6,634 nucleotides of DNA, from assembly GCA_001873675.1 (NCBI GenBank), contig MNZP01000167.1, positions 1 to 6,634 on the forward strand, read 5' to 3'. This document shows positions 5,107 through 6,634 of this stretch, in pieces (the stretch's first letter is position 1; every line of letters starts with the position of its first letter). The position numbers were made by a program, and so were the translations under genes. This DNA is from Syntrophaceae bacterium CG2_30_49_12. Its GTDB lineage: Bacteria > Desulfobacterota > Syntrophia > Syntrophales > CG2-30-49-12. The notes under the pieces were generated by a model. It ran no database searches, was not told the origin of the DNA, and was given only the letters and a program-made list of their open reading frames with translations.

Positions 5107-6372
5107 TCATTCATCTATGTGCCTTTGGTCAATAATAATTCCTGTCAGCAGAGCAAGAATCCCTGCACCCACGGCGCAGAGCCCGGCTATAGAAAAGGGA
5201 ATAGCGTAGCTGCCGGTACGATCAAAGATGAAACCAGCGAGGACAGGGCTACCCGCGGCAAAGAGTACAGCCATCCCGTGGGTGACAGCGATCAGCCTGG
5301 CCAGATAGTCCGTGCCGAAATAGTACCCCAACAGGCCGGGAATCAGCGGTACACGGGCCCCGGCAAACACGCCCAGGGCGAGCATGGCGCCGAAGATTGC
5401 CGCCGCATCGTGCATCCCTACTAAGACAAAAATAGGCGCTGCGGTGAGAAAGGAAAAGAGGGCGATACCTTTCGTCCATCCTAAAACATCCGAAAGGGCT
5501 CCTCCCCCGGCGCGGGCGATGGTGCCTCCGATCCCGAATGCTCCCAGTGCGCTTGCCGCCGCCAGCGCCGTTACCCCCCTGTCAGTAGCAAAGCGGACGA
5601 TGTGCGCCGGGATTACGTAGATTGGCACCAGAGAGAGCACATAGATGCTCAAAATGTAGCGAAAAGCTTTTGTCCTGACGGCATAGCCTATTGTCCAGCA
5701 CTCCTTAGCGACTGGGGTATCCCCTTGCTGGTTTTTTGGGTCATGGATAGTGGCTGTCATTCGTTGCGGCGCGGCGCCATAGGGCAACACCCCTTTTTCC
5801 TGGGGACTTTGTATCAGAACCAGGGCAGCAAGAATCAGCGCTACGCAGCAAAGCACACCCAGACCAATGTATGCGTCACGCCAGCCATAAGAAGTGATGA
5901 ACCAGCTCAATAGCGGGCTGAGGACCATGGTTCCTGTTCCGACGCCAGAGGCAACTATCCCCAGCGCCAATCCGCGCTTTTTATCAAACCAACGCTGCAC
6001 TACAGCCAGGGGTGGCGACCAGGTTGCCGCAGTTCCAATACCGGTAAGGACATAGGTGAGATAGAAGTGACCGAGGGAGCCGGCACGACTGGTCATGACA
6101 AAACCGGCGCCCGTGAGTACAGCGCCTAATAGCATGGCAAATCTCGGCCCACGCACATCGGTCAACCACCCCATGAAATAGCCTGAGACCGCGAAACTGA
6201 TCAGCCACACGGTGCTTACCGATGCGGTGGTGGCCCGCGTCCAGCCAAATTCCTCCTGAAGAGGTTGAAAGAATACGCCGAAACTATAAAAGACGCCACC
6301 GGAGGCAGCGGTGGCGAGGAATGCCCCGGCAACTACAACCCACCCGTAGTAAATTTTCCATAGTTTGAACAT
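5107..6372 (-). CDS. Major facilitator superfamily permease (monocarboxylate/OFA-like)
   Basis: The 421-residue integral membrane protein has the 12-helix MFS layout: two six-helix halves joined by a hydrophilic loop at about 190-225. The loop-2 signature GWLTDVRGPR (68-77) and its second-half counterpart GALSDVLGWTKG (291-302) are clear. The N-terminus YYGWVVVAGAF and the GVFFQPLQEEFGWTRA stretch resemble bacterial oxalate/formate antiporter and monocarboxylate-type MFS proteins, so an organic anion is a plausible substrate; this is family inference. The gene is visibly richer in GC than the his genes and has more Ala/Gly-rich codons, which could reflect membrane composition or a different origin. 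It is first in a unit with the hydrolase. The chosen ATG has only a weak AAAGA ahead of it, while the strong AAGGA sits before an ATG-TAA 15 nt upstream. Confidence 0.95.
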   Translation of the reverse strand: MFKLWKIYYGWVVVAGAFLATAASGGVFYSFGVFFQPLQEEFGWTRATTASVSTVWLISFAVSGYFMGWLTDVRGPRFAMLLGAVLTGAGFVMTSRAGSLGHFYLTYVLTGIGTAATWSPPLAVVQRWFDKKRGLALGIVASGVGTGTMVLSPLLSWFITSYGWRDAYIGLGVLCCVALILAALVLIQSPQEKGVLPYGAAPQRMTATIHDPKNQQGDTPVAKECWTIGYAVRTKAFRYILSIYVLSLVPIYVIPAHIVRFATDRGVTALAAASALGAFGIGGTIARAGGGALSDVLGWTKGIALFSFLTAAPIFVLVGMHDAAAIFGAMLALGVFAGARVPLIPGLLGYYFGTDYLARLIAVTHGMAVLFAAGSPVLAGFIFDRTGSYAIPFSIAGLCAVGAGILALLTGIIIDQRHIDE

Positions 6373-6381
6373 TTTGATTCT

Positions 6382-6387
6382 TTACAT
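6382..6387 (-). promoter_or_regulatory. Start-stop element (ATG TAA) with strong ribosome binding site ahead of the permease
   Basis: On the minus strand, AAGGA is followed after about 9 bases by ATG at 6387-6385 and directly by TAA at 6384-6382. The permease ATG (6372-6370) lies in the same frame, 15 bases downstream. The best ribosome binding site therefore serves a one-codon frame. It could be a minimal upstream ORF that throttles permease translation, or simply chance. Confidence 0.4.
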
Positions 6388-6409
6388 GAACTTATTTCCT
6401 TGTGAGGGC

Positions 6410-6438
6410 AGTATAGGATAACGACAATTACGTGTCAA
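6410..6438 (-). promoter_or_regulatory. Near-consensus sigma70-type promoter of the permease-hydrolase unit
   Basis: On the minus strand, TTGACA (6438-6433) and TATACT (6415-6410) are separated by exactly 17 bases: a perfect -35 and a 5 of 6 -10. Transcription would start near 6403, giving a leader of about 30 nt that contains the ATG-TAA element. Such a strong core promoter suggests either constitutive expression or control by a repressor not identifiable here. Confidence 0.85.
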
Positions 6439-6471
6439 CAGGAAAGAGAGCGCTATCGCATCTCAGGTTCA

Positions 6472-6634
6472 AAGTTCCGGGGTTCAGGGTTCAGGGTTCA
6501 GGGTTAGACTTATGAAATATGGTAACTACTCAGGTTGTCAGGTTCACGGCTGATTGGCTTGCGCTCTTCATATTTCTCGAGATAGCCAGCAATAGGAATC
6601 CACGTCTAACCTTGAACCGTGAACCCCGGAACTT
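6472..6634. repeat. Dispersed repeat copy B: long inverted repeat enclosing a second element end
   Basis: The left arm 6472-6509 (AAGTTCCGGGG, three GGTTCAG heptads, then GGTTAGAC) is the reverse complement of the right arm 6604-6634 (GTCTAACC... CCCCGGAACTT), differing by one extra heptad and two substitutions. The right arm runs off the window. Between the arms lies GTAACTACTCAGG (6522-6534) and the 48-bp stretch shared with 4112-4173. The right arm matches the right part of the element at 3541-3704 (3662-3686), so all three belong to one family. This copy looks compound or rearranged. Confidence 0.85.
6510..6605 (-). pseudogene. Orphan coding fragment inside repeat copy B
   Basis: Between an in-frame TAG (6608-6606) and TAA (6512-6510), the minus strand reads TWIPIAGYLEKYEERKPIS and then REPDNLSSYHIS, with no start codon or ribosome binding site. 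GYLE and EERKPIS match the end of the hydrolase encoded at 4141-5091 (GYLEERKPISPEP). It therefore resembles the 3' tail of a related gene carried with the repeat. Alternatively, EERKPIS is simply the repeat's own sequence read in a fortuitous frame. It is not a functional gene. Confidence 0.4.

Noticed and set aside
5249..5913. Open frames of 76-103 codons on both strands within the permease gene
   Set aside because: They overlap a clear MFS gene in other frames, lack ribosome binding sites and carry no recognisable motif; GC-rich DNA gives such shadows.
6416..6438. GACA/TGTC inverted repeat in the permease promoter as an operator
   Set aside because: The arms are only four bases, too short to separate from chance.

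Overview
The window looks like a chromosomal segment of a Gram-negative, Desulfobacterota-type (deltaproteobacterial) organism. That placement is an inference from the gene style, an outer-membrane-type lipoprotein gene inside a histidine operon, and short heptanucleotide arrays between genes; no rRNA or other phylogenetic marker is present.

Left part (1-3474, all minus strand): a histidine biosynthesis operon, read in transcription order as hisI, hisG (4-nt overlap), hisB (16-nt gap), an unrecognised lipoprotein gene (34-nt gap), then hisA (93-nt gap), which leaves the window at its left edge. A good sigma70-type promoter lies just upstream of hisI. hisI, hisG, hisB and hisA cover PR-AMP cyclohydrolase, ATP phosphoribosyltransferase, IGP dehydratase and ProFAR isomerase. 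No hisE, hisH, hisF, hisD or hisC is visible. The lipoprotein gene sits where hisH is often found. hisA starts with TTG, and its frame runs without a stop into a heptanucleotide array that reaches the window edge.

Middle (3475-4112): a 332-bp divergent intergenic region holds the his promoter, a 164-bp MITE-like element with 14-bp terminal inverted repeats and a candidate 6-bp target duplication, and a triple heptad just ahead of a plus-strand gene. That gene encodes a 101-residue protein with two membrane helices and a coiled-coil tail.

Right part (4141-6634): a minus-strand two-gene unit made of a 12-helix MFS permease followed by a metallo-beta-lactamase-fold hydrolase, driven by a near-consensus promoter. 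The permease gene is visibly GC-richer than the his genes. The last 260 bases hold that promoter, a second copy of the dispersed repeat and an orphan coding fragment.

The most unusual theme is the repeats. At least five heptanucleotide motifs and a dispersed GTAACTAYTCAGG element occupy almost every sizeable intergenic gap, and they abut or supply the stop codons of several genes (hisA, the lipoprotein gene, the coiled-coil gene and the hydrolase gene). They appear to remodel gene 3' ends and protein C-termini.
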